A stretch of DNA of 64,000 nt from Comamonas suwonensis (GCF_012844455.2 NZ_JABBCQ020000001.1:372001-436000), one strand, 5' to 3'; shown: positions 26,497-36,726, numbered from the stretch's first letter. Made by a program: numbers and translations. The notes: generated from the sequence alone by a model not told the origin.

Positions 26497-26701
26497 GGGT
26501 TGGATTACACCAGCAAATTCGGGTCTGTTGCTATAGGGGTGCAAAGTTGCAGCAGATCAGGGATTAAGTATTTCCCAGTGCGTGAGGCCTGTGTCTACCG
26601 CGCACAATCGAGACATCCCCCTCGTGTCAACACGCTCCCCGCGAATACTCAGGCCATGGCCCGCCGATCAAGGCGCAGCGCGGCGGCGTGAAAGGTTGCT
26701 G

Positions 26702-28090
26702 ATGTCCCAAGAACAATTGATTCAAGAACTGATTTCCACCCTCGGTGCCGACGTGGTGCTGCGCGGCGCCGATGTGCCGGAGCGCTACCAGACAGACTGG
26801 AGCGGCACGCCGCCCCAGCAGCCGCTGGCGCTGGTGCGCCCGCGCACCACTGAGGAAATCAGCGCGGCGCTACGCCTGTGTTCGGCGCACAAGGTGGCGG
26901 TGGTGCCGCAAGGCGGCATGACCGGGCTGGCTGGCGCTGCCACACCCACACAGGGGACAGTGGCACTGTCGCTTGACCGCATGAACAGCATTGAAGACAT
27001 CAACTCCCAGACGGGGCTGATGCAGGTGCAGGCTGGGGTGACGCTGCAGGCCGTGCAAGAAGCGGCGGTGGCGGCAGGCATGGTGTTTGGCGTGGATTTG
27101 GGGGCGCGTGGCAGCTGTCAGATTGGCGGCAATGTCTCTACGAATGCCGGTGGTAACGGCGTGCTGCAGCACGGCATGATGCGCGAGCAGGTACTGGGGC
27201 TGGAGGTCGTGCTGGCCGATGGATCGGTGCTGCCCATGTTGCGCCCCATGATCAAGAACAACACGGGCTACGACCTCAAGCAGTTCTTTATCGGTGCTGA
27301 AGGCACGCTGGGCATCATTACCCGCGTTTTGCTGCGCCTGCGCCCCGCGCCCAAGGCCACGGCCACCACGCTGGTCGCCATGCCTGACTTCGACACCGCG
27401 CTGGCTGTGTTGGGGCGCATGCAATCGCACTTTGGCAATAGCGTGGCGGCGTATGAGCTGATGTGGGACAGCTTTGTACAGGCCTCACTTTCCTGGCTCA
27501 AACTCTCGGCCCCGTTTGCTGAGCGCCACCCCATGCTGGCGCTGATCAATGTGGATGGCAAGGACGAGGCGCAGCTGCAGGACGATATCCAGCAAGTGCT
27601 GGAAGAAGCCATGGAGGCGGGCGAGGTGCTGGACGCCATCGTCGCCCAGTCTGTGGCGCAGGCCCAGCAGCTGTGGAAGCTGCGCGAAGCCCCGGCTGAG
27701 CTCAACAACCATATGCATCCGGCCATCAACTTCGACGTCAGCCTGCCGCAGGCCGATATTGGCCGTTTTGCTGATGCCTGTGAAGCCGCATTCACGGCGC
27801 GCTGGCCGCAAAAGCATTCGCTGTACTTCGGCCATGTGGGCGACGGCAATCTGCATGTGTCTGTGGATGGTGCCACTGTGAATGGCGAGTGCGATGCCGT
27901 AGAGGCCGAGCTGTACCGGCTGGTGGGCGAGTTCAAGGGCAGTGTCTCGGCCGAGCATGGCATTGGTTTGCACAAAAAACCGTACCTGAGCAACAGCCGC
28001 AGCCCTGCCGAAATGGCCGCAATGCGAGCCATCAAGCGGGCGCTGGACCCACTGGGGTTGATGAACCCCGGCAAGGTGTTCGAGCTGTGA
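26702..28090 (+). CDS. FAD-linked 2-hydroxyacid oxidoreductase (GlcD/D2HGDH-like)
   Basis: Encodes 462 residues. The PCMH-type FAD domain shows VVPQGGMTGLAGAA, GGNVSTNAGGNGVLQHG and IGAEGTLGIITRV; the C-terminal oxidase domain has FGHVGDGNLHVSV and SAEHGIGLHKKPYL. It oxidises a D-2-hydroxyacid such as D-2-hydroxyglutarate, D-lactate or glycolate, passing electrons to a carrier. Its length fits D2HGDH-like enzymes better than E. coli GlcD (499). Its stop overlaps the hutG start, so the two are co-translated. The glcE-glcF genes 17 kb away lack an adjacent glcD, so this could be a partner. Confidence 0.9.
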   Translation: MSQEQLIQELISTLGADVVLRGADVPERYQTDWSGTPPQQPLALVRPRTTEEISAALRLCSAHKVAVVPQGGMTGLAGAATPTQGTVALSLDRMNSIEDINSQTGLMQVQAGVTLQAVQEAAVAAGMVFGVDLGARGSCQIGGNVSTNAGGNGVLQHGMMREQVLGLEVVLADGSVLPMLRPMIKNNTGYDLKQFFIGAEGTLGIITRVLLRLRPAPKATATTLVAMPDFDTALAVLGRMQSHFGNSVAAYELMWDSFVQASLSWLKLSAPFAERHPMLALINVDGKDEAQLQDDIQQVLEEAMEAGEVLDAIVAQSVAQAQQLWKLREAPAELNNHMHPAINFDVSLPQADIGRFADACEAAFTARWPQKHSLYFGHVGDGNLHVSVDGATVNGECDAVEAELYRLVGEFKGSVSAEHGIGLHKKPYLSNSRSPAEMAAMRAIKRALDPLGLMNPGKVFEL

Positions 28091-28911
28091 TGAGTGCACC
28101 TATGCCTTCTTTTCTCTTTCACCAGGGCCATGCGCCGCTGCTGGTCTCCATGCCGCATGCCGGTACCCATGTGCCCGGTGACATTGCGGCCAAGCTCACG
28201 CCCGAGGGGCGCGAAGTGCATGACACCGACTGGCATATGCCAGCGCTCTACGACTTTGCCAAGGCGCTGGGTGCTTCCATCCTCGTTGCCACGCATTCGC
28301 GCTATGTGATCGACCTGAACCGCTCGCTAGACGAAGCCAGTCTCTACCCCGGCCAGAGCGTGACGGGGCTGTGTCCTGTAGATGGTTTTGATAGCAAGCC
28401 GCTCTATGCCAGCAAGGCGGGCGAGCCTGATGATGCAGAGATCGCGCGCCGCCGCGAGCTGTACTGGCAGCCCTACCACGCGCAGTTGCGCGCCGAGCTG
28501 GACCGCATCAAACGCCTGCATGGCGTGGCCATGCTGTGGGATGCGCACAGCATTCGCTCGGTACTGCCACGCTTTTTTGAAGGCAAGCTGCCAGATATGA
28601 ATTTGGGTACAGCTGACGGAAAGAGTTGCGATGCGGCACTGGCCCAGGAGCTACTGGACATTGCGCAGCAGTCACCCGGCCACACCAGCGTGCTCAACGG
28701 CCGCTTCAAGGGCGGCTACATCACGCGCCACTATGGTCAGCCTGAGCAGGGCTTCCACGCCGTGCAGCTGGAGATGACGCAGTCCAGCTATATGCAGGAG
28801 CAGATGCCTTTCGACTACCTGCCTGAAACAGCCGCGCGCATTCAGCCCACCATGCAGCGCCTGCTGCAGGCCGTGCTGGCGTTTGCGCAAAGCCAGGACC
28901 GCGCCGCCTAA
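28090..28911 (+). CDS. hutG: N-formylglutamate deformylase
   Basis: Encodes 273 residues; the start shares a base with the previous stop (TGATG). N-formylglutamate amidohydrolase motifs are visible: VSMPHAGTHVP, HDTDWHMPALY, IDLNRSLD, WDAHSIRS and LEMTQSSYM. It releases formate from N-formylglutamate, the last step of the five-step histidine degradation route. The facing HutC-like regulator supports a link to histidine use, though hutH, hutU, hutI and hutF are absent here. Confidence 0.92.
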   Translation: MSAPMPSFLFHQGHAPLLVSMPHAGTHVPGDIAAKLTPEGREVHDTDWHMPALYDFAKALGASILVATHSRYVIDLNRSLDEASLYPGQSVTGLCPVDGFDSKPLYASKAGEPDDAEIARRRELYWQPYHAQLRAELDRIKRLHGVAMLWDAHSIRSVLPRFFEGKLPDMNLGTADGKSCDAALAQELLDIAQQSPGHTSVLNGRFKGGYITRHYGQPEQGFHAVQLEMTQSSYMQEQMPFDYLPETAARIQPTMQRLLQAVLAFAQSQDRAA

Positions 28912-28958
28912 GCCTGCAGTTTCATTGTTGCCACTATGCCTTGGGCGATGATGTAGCC

Positions 28959-29612
28959 ATGAGCCTGCCGTTGTTCGAGACCGAAGCCCAGCCGCCCGAA
29001 ATCATCGATAAGGGCGCTGTGCTGCTGCGCGGCTTTGCGGCCGCTTCAGAGCTTCGCTGGATGGGGGCTGTCCAGGCCTTGCAGGCGCATGCCGCATTCA
29101 GGGTCATGCAGGTGCCTGGCGGTAAATCCATGTCGGTGGCGATTACCAATGCCGGTGACTGGGGCTGGATATCGGATGTCAACGGCTACCGCTACAGCGC
29201 CGTCGATCCTCTGACTGACAAGCCTTGGCCTGCCATTCCCGTTTTTCTGCATGAACAGGCTGTGGCCGCCGCTGCTTCTGCCGGTTATCCCGGCTTTGCG
29301 CCGGATGCCTGCCTGATCAACCGCTACCAGCCAGGCACCCGCATGGGCTTGCACCGCGATCAGGATGAGGCGGACTTTGCGGCCCCTATCGTCTCCGTTT
29401 CACTGGGCCTGCCCTGCACCTTTCTCTGGGGCGGATTGGCGCGTCAGAACCCCGTCAAGCGTCTGGTTCTGACCCATGGTGATGTGCTGGTGTGGGGCGG
29501 GCCTACGCGGCTGGTGTTTCATGGCGTCAGCCCGCTCAAGGAAGGGTTGCATCACCTGCTGGGCAGCGAGCGCTGGAACTTGACCTTTCGCATGGCCAAG
29601 CGCGCGCTCTGA
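28959..29612 (+). CDS. alkB: Alkylated DNA repair dioxygenase AlkB
   Basis: Encodes 217 residues (E. coli AlkB 216) from the ATG at 28959. Fe(II)/2-oxoglutarate ligands are His132 and Asp134 (LHRDQDE) and His188 (VFHGVSP); the 2-oxoglutarate arginine is in RWNLTFR. The substrate-binding region has NRYQPGTRMGLH. It removes methyl groups from N1-methyladenine and N3-methylcytosine by oxidation. No ada gene is adjacent, so it is probably expressed separately. Confidence 0.95.
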   Translation: MSLPLFETEAQPPEIIDKGAVLLRGFAAASELRWMGAVQALQAHAAFRVMQVPGGKSMSVAITNAGDWGWISDVNGYRYSAVDPLTDKPWPAIPVFLHEQAVAAAASAGYPGFAPDACLINRYQPGTRMGLHRDQDEADFAAPIVSVSLGLPCTFLWGGLARQNPVKRLVLTHGDVLVWGGPTRLVFHGVSPLKEGLHHLLGSERWNLTFRMAKRAL

Positions 29613-29617
29613 GTCTC

Positions 29618-29693
29618 GCTGGCCGGCAGGGTATCCATCTGCATAGGCGATGCCCGGCCGGCAATGCCCGGCCGGCCTGCAGACCCTGCCAGC
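29618..29693 (+). other. Self-complementary leader with direct repeats upstream of the methionine synthase N-half
   Basis: GCTGGCCGGCAGGGT at 29618-29632 can pair with ACCCTGCCAGC at 29683-29693. Between them lie two exact 12-base copies of TGCCCGGCCGGC (29651-29662 and 29665-29676), each containing a self-complementary GCCGGC core. The RNA could fold into one long stem with inner hairpins, ending 20 bases before the start codon. No T-run follows, so it is not a standard terminator. No cobalamin-riboswitch B12 box was recognised. Confidence 0.45.
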
Positions 29694-29712
29694 TTTCCTA
29701 CAATGGCGGTCT

Positions 29713-30789
<1,077 letters not shown>

Positions 30790-30803
30790 TTTCAAGCCAA
30801 ACA

Positions 30804-30848
30804 AGGCTCAAGCGCTTATGCATCAAGCGCTTGAAGCTCTGTTTTTGA
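30804..30848 (-). repeat. Dispersed intergenic repeat, family A
   Basis: GGCTCAAGCGCTTATGCATC followed by AAGCGCTTGAAGCTC and T-rich sequence. It is a near-palindromic copy in reverse orientation between the methyltransferase gene and the next CDS. Confidence 0.5.
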
Positions 30849-30919
30849 TAGTCGATTTAGCCGATTGGCAGGGCGGCACAATGGCGCAATCCCTGTTTTG
30901 CGATTGACTCCGGACTGCC

Positions 30920-32098
30920 ATGACTGAGCCCCTGCGCCCCATCACCCCCGTATTGCCGGTTTCTGTCCCTACGGGGCAGGCCCAGGTCGCTGCGGGCGCG
31001 CTGGCGGCGGTTCCTGCTGCCGCTTTGCCCGCTGCGGGGCAGGTGCAGCCCACGCCCGCAGCACCTGTGACGAGCAGCGTGCAATGGTCAGCGCAGACCT
31101 TGCAAAACCTCAAGCTGCAAGCCTTTGAGCATTTGATTGCCCAGCTGGCCCTGCAAATTCAAGGCAGTCCCGGCGCACCTGCGGCCACATGGCCCACGCA
31201 GGGTCTGCCTGCGGCCACGCAACAGTTTTTGCAAAACCTGCTGGCGCAGATTCAGGTCACGGTGCAAGGCCAGACTCAGCCCTTGCAATTGCTGGCCGGG
31301 CAGCAGGGCTCTGTGGCGTTGATGCAGGCGCTGGTTCAGGCGGCCTCAGCGCAATCAGGTTCGACTTCGCCCAGCGTCATCCCACCCAGCTCGGCCTTGC
31401 AAACGGCGGCAGCACTGTCGCCCACGGCGGCCGCCGCACTGGAGCAAGCGGGCCGCAGCCCTGCAGACGCCACAACTGCCCCGCGCCTGCCACTGCTGCA
31501 AAACTGGCTGGTGCAGCAAGGCACGCTGGTCACCCCGCAAGGCGAGCGCGGCTTTTCGCTGACGCTGCAAGTGCCTGCCGCATGGGCGCAGGCTGTGGGG
31601 GGCGCTGCGCCTTCTCCCTCTCTTTCACCTTCTGCCAGCCCTGCGCAAGGCATGGCTCCCATGCGCTTGCCGGTGGCTGAGCTGTCTGCACTCTCCAGTG
31701 GCCCGCTGGCGCTGGTCTTGCAGCCGCAAGGGCCTGCTGCAGGTGCGACCTCAGGGCTTGCTACCAGCGCGCTGCTCTGGCTGGAGCTGCAACCTATCAG
31801 CGCCGCCGCAGCGCAATCGACACCGGCTCAGCTGGCTGGTCTGCCGCTGGCCATGCCTGCCCCCGCGCTGGCGCAAGAGGTGCAGCAACTGCTGCAAAAC
31901 AAGTCAGACCCTTGGCTGATGATGGCGGCCGCGCAGGCAGCCAATGCATTGCCCATGCCGCGCCGCAATAGTGAGCACCGCTCGCATTTGTGCATGACGG
32001 AAGGTTGCCAGTATCAAGGGCTGGCCCCCTGTGCCCAGCCGTTTTGCAGCGAGATGAATCGCATCTGGACAAGCTCGCGCATGGCAGCTCCTGCCTGA
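30920..32098 (+). CDS. Ala/Gln/Pro-rich protein with C-terminal four-cysteine motif
   Basis: Encodes 392 residues. Most of it is low-complexity Ala, Gln, Pro and Leu, with no signal peptide or clear membrane helix, a composition reminiscent of flagellar hook-length control proteins. The last 45 residues are quite different: HLCMTEGCQYQGLAPC then AQPFCSEMNRIW, giving C-x4-C-x7-C-x4-C, which could bind a metal. I do not recognise a family with confidence. No flagellar gene is near. Confidence 0.7.
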   Translation: MTEPLRPITPVLPVSVPTGQAQVAAGALAAVPAAALPAAGQVQPTPAAPVTSSVQWSAQTLQNLKLQAFEHLIAQLALQIQGSPGAPAATWPTQGLPAATQQFLQNLLAQIQVTVQGQTQPLQLLAGQQGSVALMQALVQAASAQSGSTSPSVIPPSSALQTAAALSPTAAAALEQAGRSPADATTAPRLPLLQNWLVQQGTLVTPQGERGFSLTLQVPAAWAQAVGGAAPSPSLSPSASPAQGMAPMRLPVAELSALSSGPLALVLQPQGPAAGATSGLATSALLWLELQPISAAAAQSTPAQLAGLPLAMPAPALAQEVQQLLQNKSDPWLMMAAAQAANALPMPRRNSEHRSHLCMTEGCQYQGLAPCAQPFCSEMNRIWTSSRMAAPA

Positions 32099-32214
32099 CC
32101 TGCACCCTGATCGAAATCGCAGCGGTATTTCCAGGCGCTTGCAGTGATTTTCATCAAGTAACTCAGGAAAAGATTGCTCTTGTTTTTAATCGACACCGAG
32201 CAAAAGTATCTATC

Positions 32215-32229
32215 TGTAACTTTGTTACA
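32215..32229. promoter_or_regulatory. Inverted repeat upstream of the M66 peptidase gene
   Basis: TGTAACTTTGTTACA is a perfect 6-3-6 palindrome, 86 bases before the start codon in an AT-rich stretch that contrasts with the surroundings. It is a candidate operator; the regulator is unknown. Confidence 0.35.
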
Positions 32230-32314
32230 TGGATTTTCAAATAACACCTGATTTTTCAGATTTTGAAATAAAAGCGCTTCCTAGAATCCCCGGCTTTATA
32301 AGAAGAGGGATCTC

Positions 32315-35104
32315 ATGCAACACCGATTTAATGCGGCTTTGCTAGGCGTGGTCATGACGGTTTTGGCCGGATGCGGAGGAGGAGAGAATGGAAACTTGGT
32401 TTCACAACCGCCAGTTGACAATGGCGGTTTGCCCAGTATTCCCCCAGCTGTGATTCCACCTGCAGAGGGCGGTGACAGCGGCGGAAGCAGCGGCGGTGAC
32501 AATGGTGACGGTGCTCTTCCCCCTGTCGTGGTCGACCCTTATCCAGAGCCCTTAGGCGGAAAATACGCCTCGCTCAACGCCTTGGGCTTTTACGACCGCG
32601 ACAAGACCGGTCAAGTCCGTCCCGTCAGAAACGACCTGGGAGGCAGCTTGCCAGCCATGGTGCAGTTTGCCCAGAGCCATACGGTGGATCCAAGCGGCAA
32701 TACCGCCAAGCACATGCCCACGCTGACCAGCGAGCGCGAGGCCTTGCTGCTGGTCACGCCAGATCTTGCATTGAAGGATGTGGAAGAGCTTGCGGTCTCG
32801 GTTAGCGTGAGCGGACTCAGCGTGGGTACGCTGAAAATGCGTCATCCCAACGAGATATTCCGCTCGGACTACAACAACAGCGATGGCCGCCCCGACTATG
32901 TGTATTCACGCCGCGCCTGGTCTGCGGTACTGCCCTGGGACTGGGTCAAGCCGGGTCTGGAGTTGCGCGTCAGCGATGCTCAAGGCCGCACCGGTACGCT
33001 GACGGCGAATGCCATCGAGTTCGCAGCACCGGCGGAGCTGGTGGTGCACAGTATTGAACTGGGAATGTTGACCGATCCGCCATCAAATGCCGAAGGTCAC
33101 TGGTTTCTCAATCAACCAGCCAAGGCTGCGACGGACTACTTCCAGACCGTGCCCTTGGCCAAATTGACGGCGGCCTATTACGAGACCATGCGACTGAGCC
33201 AGGTCATGGTGGCCAACGGGGTCATTTACGACACCGCCAGCGCGGCGAATGGAGACCTCTATCGCGGGGATATGCGCGAGAACACCGCCAAGTCCACCTT
33301 CAGCACCGGCATCAACCTGGCCAACTTTGGTGTGACCAGCTCAGGCATGGAATCGCAACATCAGCCCCAGGTCTTCCAAAGCGCGGTGGCCCACCATGCG
33401 CGTGGCCTGTATGCGAACGGTGTGCAGGGCCACGGGCTCAGCGGCGGCAACGGCATACTCACCTTGTACGACACCAAGGGCAATGAGTTCAGCCATGAGA
33501 TCGGCCATCACTACGGCCTGGGCCACTTTCCCGGCGAAAAGGATGGCAATCATTTCTGGTCTGGTCACCACCATGACAGCGGATGGGGCTATATCGGCTA
33601 CCGCAAGCGCATGCGCGCCAATCTGCACTGGAGCAGAGCCAAGGATGCGGGCTTATGGGGCATGCCGGTGTTTGAGAATACCTATAGCTTTGCCTCGGAT
33701 GCTATGTCGGGCGGCCACTATGCGAGTGCGCTGTCCGATTACACCCACTACACGGGCTTTAGCACCCAGACCAAGATTCAGCCCAGTCTGGACAAGCCGG
33801 TTCTGACCCCGGGCTCTGTCACGGGTTACACCAAGTGGAACGCCAGCACCCGAGCCATGGAGTCCTTCGCTCCGGAGGTGCCAGCGAATCGGCCGACGGA
33901 TCAGCCGACGGTTTGGTACAACAGCGCCAGCGGCAAGTTTCTCGCGCCTTTGCTACAAGGTGTGCCGGTCATCACCTTGCTGGGAGGGTATGACCCCGAG
34001 ACCGATAAAGCGCTGATCTATCCCGCAGCGCGCAGCAACTGGGGCAATGTCTTCAATTTTCCGGAGCAGTCTGTTTCCCGGTCGGGAGCGCGCCAATGCT
34101 GGCTGGACGTGAGCTTTGCCAGCCGTAGCCCGCAACGCATTGCCGTGGCAGGCGAGCGCATGCAAACCGGCCTTGTCAACAAGCTGCATGTCAATTTTGC
34201 GCAGAGTGATCAGCCAACGGAGGCCAAGCTGTCCTGCCAGACCGGCGCTGCCGCTCCCACCTTGCTCTACTCGCTGCCGATTGCGCAGAATCTGCCGGCC
34301 ATGGCGCCTCCGGTAACGGTAGGCAAGCAAGCTGGCTACACAGCGATTCGCAAGGTGGAGCTGCCTGAGCTGGAGAAGGCTTTGCTGGCACTGGCGGATA
34401 AGAAAGTGCTGACACTCAGCAGCTCCGACCAGCTTCTGTATGACAGCTATGCCGAGTACGCGCGTGAGCTTGGGGCCGGCGCCTACCAGCAGTTTGAGCG
34501 CTACACCCAGCAAAAACAGAATGCGCAGCGCCTGAATCGCTGGATTGGCGTCTACGCCGACCAGCTGGATCAGTCATCAGCCCAACAGGCCTTGCTGGCC
34601 CTCATTCAGAAGCTGGGGCTGGAAAGCAAGCCTTTGATTCCGACCGCTCAGTCCATGCTCATGCCCAACGGCAACTGCATCCAGAAAGTGGGCGCGAATG
34701 TGCAAGTGGCGGGTAAGAGCCTGTGCAGCGGCGATACCAACGAACAGTGGATTCTCGACGGTCGTGGCAGCATTCGCAGTCGCGCTGATCTGGGTCTGTG
34801 TCTGACGGATCAAGGCGGCAGCAACGCTATCAAGCTTCAGGCCTGTGACATCACCAAGGACAGCCAAGTCTGGGATATCAGTGTTGCCAAGCGCATTGCA
34901 CGCGGAAATCGTTGCATGGACTTGAATACCGGTCATCTGACCAACAATGTGGGTTCGCTCATCACCTACGGCTGTAACGGCGGCAGCAACCAGCAATGGA
35001 ATGGGCTGATTGCGGGCGACAGCATGGTCATGACCTTGCTCGATAGCGACAAGGTGCGTTTTTTGGAGCCCTTGTCACGCCTGCAGTCCGATGCTCGGCT
35101 CTGA
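32315..35104 (+). CDS. M66-family (StcE/dictomallein-like) zinc metallopeptidase lipoprotein with ricin-type lectin domain
   Basis: Encodes 929 residues. The N-terminus is a lipoprotein signal (VLAGCGGG), then a Pro/Gly/Ser-rich linker (about 30-75). The zinc motif HEIGHHYGLGH has ligands His394, His398 and His404 with catalytic Glu395, followed by PGEKDGNHFWSGHHHDSGWGY-like sequence, the M66 pattern of mucin-degrading StcE. The last 150 residues show three QxW-type repeats (NEQWILDG near 808, SQVWDIS near 850, NQQWNG near 891), a ricin B-like carbohydrate-binding fold. It probably cleaves glycoproteins at the cell surface or after release. It is monocistronic. Confidence 0.88.
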   Translation: MQHRFNAALLGVVMTVLAGCGGGENGNLVSQPPVDNGGLPSIPPAVIPPAEGGDSGGSSGGDNGDGALPPVVVDPYPEPLGGKYASLNALGFYDRDKTGQVRPVRNDLGGSLPAMVQFAQSHTVDPSGNTAKHMPTLTSEREALLLVTPDLALKDVEELAVSVSVSGLSVGTLKMRHPNEIFRSDYNNSDGRPDYVYSRRAWSAVLPWDWVKPGLELRVSDAQGRTGTLTANAIEFAAPAELVVHSIELGMLTDPPSNAEGHWFLNQPAKAATDYFQTVPLAKLTAAYYETMRLSQVMVANGVIYDTASAANGDLYRGDMRENTAKSTFSTGINLANFGVTSSGMESQHQPQVFQSAVAHHARGLYANGVQGHGLSGGNGILTLYDTKGNEFSHEIGHHYGLGHFPGEKDGNHFWSGHHHDSGWGYIGYRKRMRANLHWSRAKDAGLWGMPVFENTYSFASDAMSGGHYASALSDYTHYTGFSTQTKIQPSLDKPVLTPGSVTGYTKWNASTRAMESFAPEVPANRPTDQPTVWYNSASGKFLAPLLQGVPVITLLGGYDPETDKALIYPAARSNWGNVFNFPEQSVSRSGARQCWLDVSFASRSPQRIAVAGERMQTGLVNKLHVNFAQSDQPTEAKLSCQTGAAAPTLLYSLPIAQNLPAMAPPVTVGKQAGYTAIRKVELPELEKALLALADKKVLTLSSSDQLLYDSYAEYARELGAGAYQQFERYTQQKQNAQRLNRWIGVYADQLDQSSAQQALLALIQKLGLESKPLIPTAQSMLMPNGNCIQKVGANVQVAGKSLCSGDTNEQWILDGRGSIRSRADLGLCLTDQGGSNAIKLQACDITKDSQVWDISVAKRIARGNRCMDLNTGHLTNNVGSLITYGCNGGSNQQWNGLIAGDSMVMTLLDSDKVRFLEPLSRLQSDARL

Positions 35105-35190
35105 CGCCTGCACTGTTGCGCAGGCACAGCAACTGAACGGCTGCTGACGGCGGGCTGGACTCGCGTCAGACCCGTCTTTCATAATTTCAA

Positions 35191-35213
35191 GCCTGCCCAT
35201 CCGTTGGGTAGGC
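35191..35213. terminator. Possible hairpin terminator after the M66 peptidase gene
   Basis: GCCTGCCCATCCGTTGGGTAGGC folds into a stem of about 8 bp with one bulge, 86 bases after the stop. It lacks a good T-run, so support is weak. Confidence 0.3.
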
Positions 35214-35379
35214 CTTGGATTTCATCGCGTAGCCTTCATGGTTCTCGCGCATCAAAATTCCGGCTGCAACTGCAGCCGCCGTCATTTGGAGCTTGCCTCC
35301 TGTCCTCTCAACCTGCTTTCTCCGTGGTCTGAGTGCCATGGTACGAAGTCATTTGTTCTTGAAAAGGAAACCCTGCCGC

Positions 35380-36369
35380 ATGCGTCATCGTCATTGGCTG
35401 TCTCTCGGTTGTCTCACTGCTCTCCTGTCCCCGCTGCCCGCTGCAGCACAATCCCATGTCAGCATCAACGGCCTAGTTGATGTCGGCATTTATCGCGGCT
35501 TTGACGGTACGGCTCAGGCTGGCACGATTCAGCGCAGCAATCTGGCCATTGCCGGCTGGGAAGATCTGGGCGGCGGCCTCAAGGCCACGTTCCGCCTGAG
35601 CGCGCGCTTTGATATTGACACCGGGCGCATGGAAGACCAAGGCAGCAAGCCTTTCTGGCATGACGAATCCACGGTCGGACTGCAAGGCGGCTTTGGCCAT
35701 CTGCGCATGGGGCGCGCCCTGTCGGCCATGTGGTCCCAGGACTGGAAGTTTGACCCCTGGGCCAACTTCAATCGCATCTCCTCTCCTGCCTGGTATCAGT
35801 GGCACTACCTCACGCCTACCGACCGTTACAGCAACAACGGCGCGGCCGAATATGGGCGCATGGCCAACGGCCTCTTCTACGACTCGCCGACCTTCGGCGG
35901 CTTCACTCTGCACCTGAGCGCCTCGCCGGAGCGCACCGAGGCACCGCTGACCTTGCGTCGCGAAGGCCGTGGCTACTCGGCGTCGCTCAACTATGACTCG
36001 GACAGCCTGAGCGGCATGCTGGCCTTTGAGCGCAATGGCAGCGGCGACAGGGACACATTTGCGGCGGCCAAGTACCGCTTTGGCGCAGCCGCCGTCATGG
36101 CCGCCTGGGACTACTCGCGCGTGGCTCAGACCGCGCTGTCTGCCAAGGCGGTGACGCTGGGGGCGACTTACCAGGTGGGTGCTACCACGTTGAAGGCCGG
36201 CTATGGCCGCCAGACCATGCAGGAGCAGACCAACCACTTTTATTCACTGGGGGCAGACTACGCACTTTCCAAGCGCAGCACGCTGTATGCCAGCATTGGC
36301 CGCAAGAGCTATGAGTACGGTGTGGACTCGGGGACTTCGTTTGGCGTGGGCATGGCGCACGCGTTCTGA
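35380..36369 (+). CDS. Gram-negative porin (first of two paralogues)
   Basis: Encodes 329 residues from the ATG at 35380 (AAGGAAA upstream). A signal peptide ends at LPAAAQS. The mature protein begins VSINGLVDVGIYRG, has the DLGGGLKATFRL beta-strand pattern, RMGRALSAMWSQDWKFDPW and a terminal aromatic residue (GVGMAHAF) needed for BAM-mediated assembly. It forms a trimeric outer-membrane diffusion channel. The paralogue at 38077 is highly similar along the whole length. A strong terminator follows. Confidence 0.92.
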   Translation: MRHRHWLSLGCLTALLSPLPAAAQSHVSINGLVDVGIYRGFDGTAQAGTIQRSNLAIAGWEDLGGGLKATFRLSARFDIDTGRMEDQGSKPFWHDESTVGLQGGFGHLRMGRALSAMWSQDWKFDPWANFNRISSPAWYQWHYLTPTDRYSNNGAAEYGRMANGLFYDSPTFGGFTLHLSASPERTEAPLTLRREGRGYSASLNYDSDSLSGMLAFERNGSGDRDTFAAAKYRFGAAAVMAAWDYSRVAQTALSAKAVTLGATYQVGATTLKAGYGRQTMQEQTNHFYSLGADYALSKRSTLYASIGRKSYEYGVDSGTSFGVGMAHAF

Positions 36370-36487
36370 GGTCGTTCAGCGTCCCCAAGTCCGCTGCCTG
36401 CGGCGACTTGGAGCCCCCATGAATGGCCCGCAGCTTTTGTAGGGATTAAATCGGCCAGTTTCTGGGTCGAATCTGCCTTTTTTGAAG

Positions 36488-36517
36488 GGGCACGCAACGA
36501 TTTGCGTGCCCTTTTTT
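36488..36517 (+). terminator. Terminator after the first porin gene
   Basis: Perfect 10-bp stem GGGCACGCAA/TTGCGTGCCC with a 4-base loop, followed by TTTTTT. It lies 118 bases after the porin stop. Confidence 0.88.
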
Positions 36518-36709
36518 GCTTTCTGAACGGAAAAAACCGTTGAAAACGCGATTTTTTGTCGCCATCGTCGCTCTTTGTCGGTGATTTTTGAATGGGTGCG
36601 AGCTTTGAATGCTGAGAGTTGGCAGCACAAGCGTTGCAATTGCTGCAAGTTATCGGCGGTTGCTCTGAAAAATGTTGAATCGGCTTCTAAGTTTGCGCAA
36701 CTTGCCTGC

Positions 36710-36726
36710 AAAGATGATGCATCTTT
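36710..36726. promoter_or_regulatory. Inverted repeat upstream of bioB
   Basis: AAAGATGATGCATCTTT is a 7-3-7 palindrome about 100 bases before the bioB start. It does not match the BirA or BioR operator consensus. The rest of 36518-36827 holds no gene that I can support. Confidence 0.3.

Noticed and set aside
29613-29712. Cobalamin riboswitch before the methionine synthase N-half
   Set aside because: The 100-base gap is too short and has no B12-box-like sequence.
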